Positions 63,876-64,000 of a stretch of 64,000 nt of DNA are shown here, in pieces. The stretch's first letter is position 1; each line of letters begins with the position of its first letter. The position numbers and the translations under genes were made by a program. The notes beneath the pieces are model-generated. The model was not told where the DNA came from, made no database searches, and saw only the letters and a program-made list of their open reading frames with translations. The DNA comes from DATFVA01 sp963832355 (GTDB lineage Bacteria; Bacteroidota; Ignavibacteria; Ignavibacteriales; Ignavibacteriaceae), in contig CAWHTX010000014.1 of the NCBI GenBank assembly GCA_963832355.1, positions 1-64,000 on the forward strand, given 5' to 3'.

Positions 63876-64000
63876 GTGCACAGCGCCGGCAAATTAAAGC
63901 AAGTTCAGCCTTCCTGATCACTCCCGGGCGCATAACGCCGGCATATCAATAGCGTTCGCCGATAATTTATTTCCCGGCCTGACTCCGCAGCACCTTCAGC

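Overview
The window looks like a chromosomal segment of an Ignavibacteria-like member of the Bacteroidota/Chlorobi assemblage. The main clue is a set of secreted proteins ending in a type IX secretion (Por) sorting domain with the hallmark NYPNPFNP motif (minus-strand genes near 11.6, 13.6, 16.6, 31.1 and 32.5 kb; plus-strand genes near 56.9 and 62.9 kb). A hybrid two-component regulator, lipoproteins with LxxC-type lipoboxes and moderate GC fit the same picture. No type IX machinery, rRNA or replication origin is present.

0-11 kb is a regulatory and small-enzyme region: a DUF4242/cyclase-like/AraC fusion regulator, three lipoproteins, an ECF sigma factor paired with a Ser/Thr kinase-TPR receptor, then a cluster of VOC, YCII (DGPF) and RibD-like enzymes around a TPR-extended ECF sigma factor. 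11.6-17.3 kb holds sorted surface proteins (parallel beta-helix, FISUMP), a LytS/LytTR two-component pair and a decayed sorting-domain gene. 17.5-19.6 kb holds a glutaredoxin-like protein and a ClC channel.

19.7-30.1 kb is the accessory part, ending at a tRNA-Thr gene. It holds a multiply disrupted primase/helicase gene of mobile-element type, a solitary nuclease-methylase (type IIG-like) restriction enzyme, an intact IS3-family element with a readable -1 frameshift signal, a truncated second transposase, small orphan proteins that look like immunity proteins, and a PD-(D/E)XK-like protein. No integrase or toxin was found.

30.3-43 kb holds sorted surface proteins (one probable cysteine peptidase split by a frameshift), an unlisted 48-residue membrane protein, a 1402-residue hybrid two-component system, an M16 zinc peptidase and a YajO-like aldo-keto reductase. 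44-49.3 kb holds a LuxR-type ATPase regulator broken by two frameshifts, a small DUF4242 operon, and a frameshifted DNRLRE lipoprotein. 49.4-56.8 kb holds an FMN-binding protein, an MFS exporter, a barrel-like protein, a trypsin-like lipoprotein protease followed by a stand-alone copy of its pro-region, a membrane-fused spermidine-synthase-like protein and a TrmB regulator. 56.9-64 kb holds an FG-GAP sorted protein, a cNMP-domain histidine kinase overlapping a receiver/glutaredoxin-like/thioredoxin-reductase-like fusion that lacks the redox cysteines, and small genes.

At least seven single-base frame changes interrupt otherwise well-conserved genes. They may be real decay or uncorrected indels in the assembly; this affects the interpretation of five loci and is flagged throughout.
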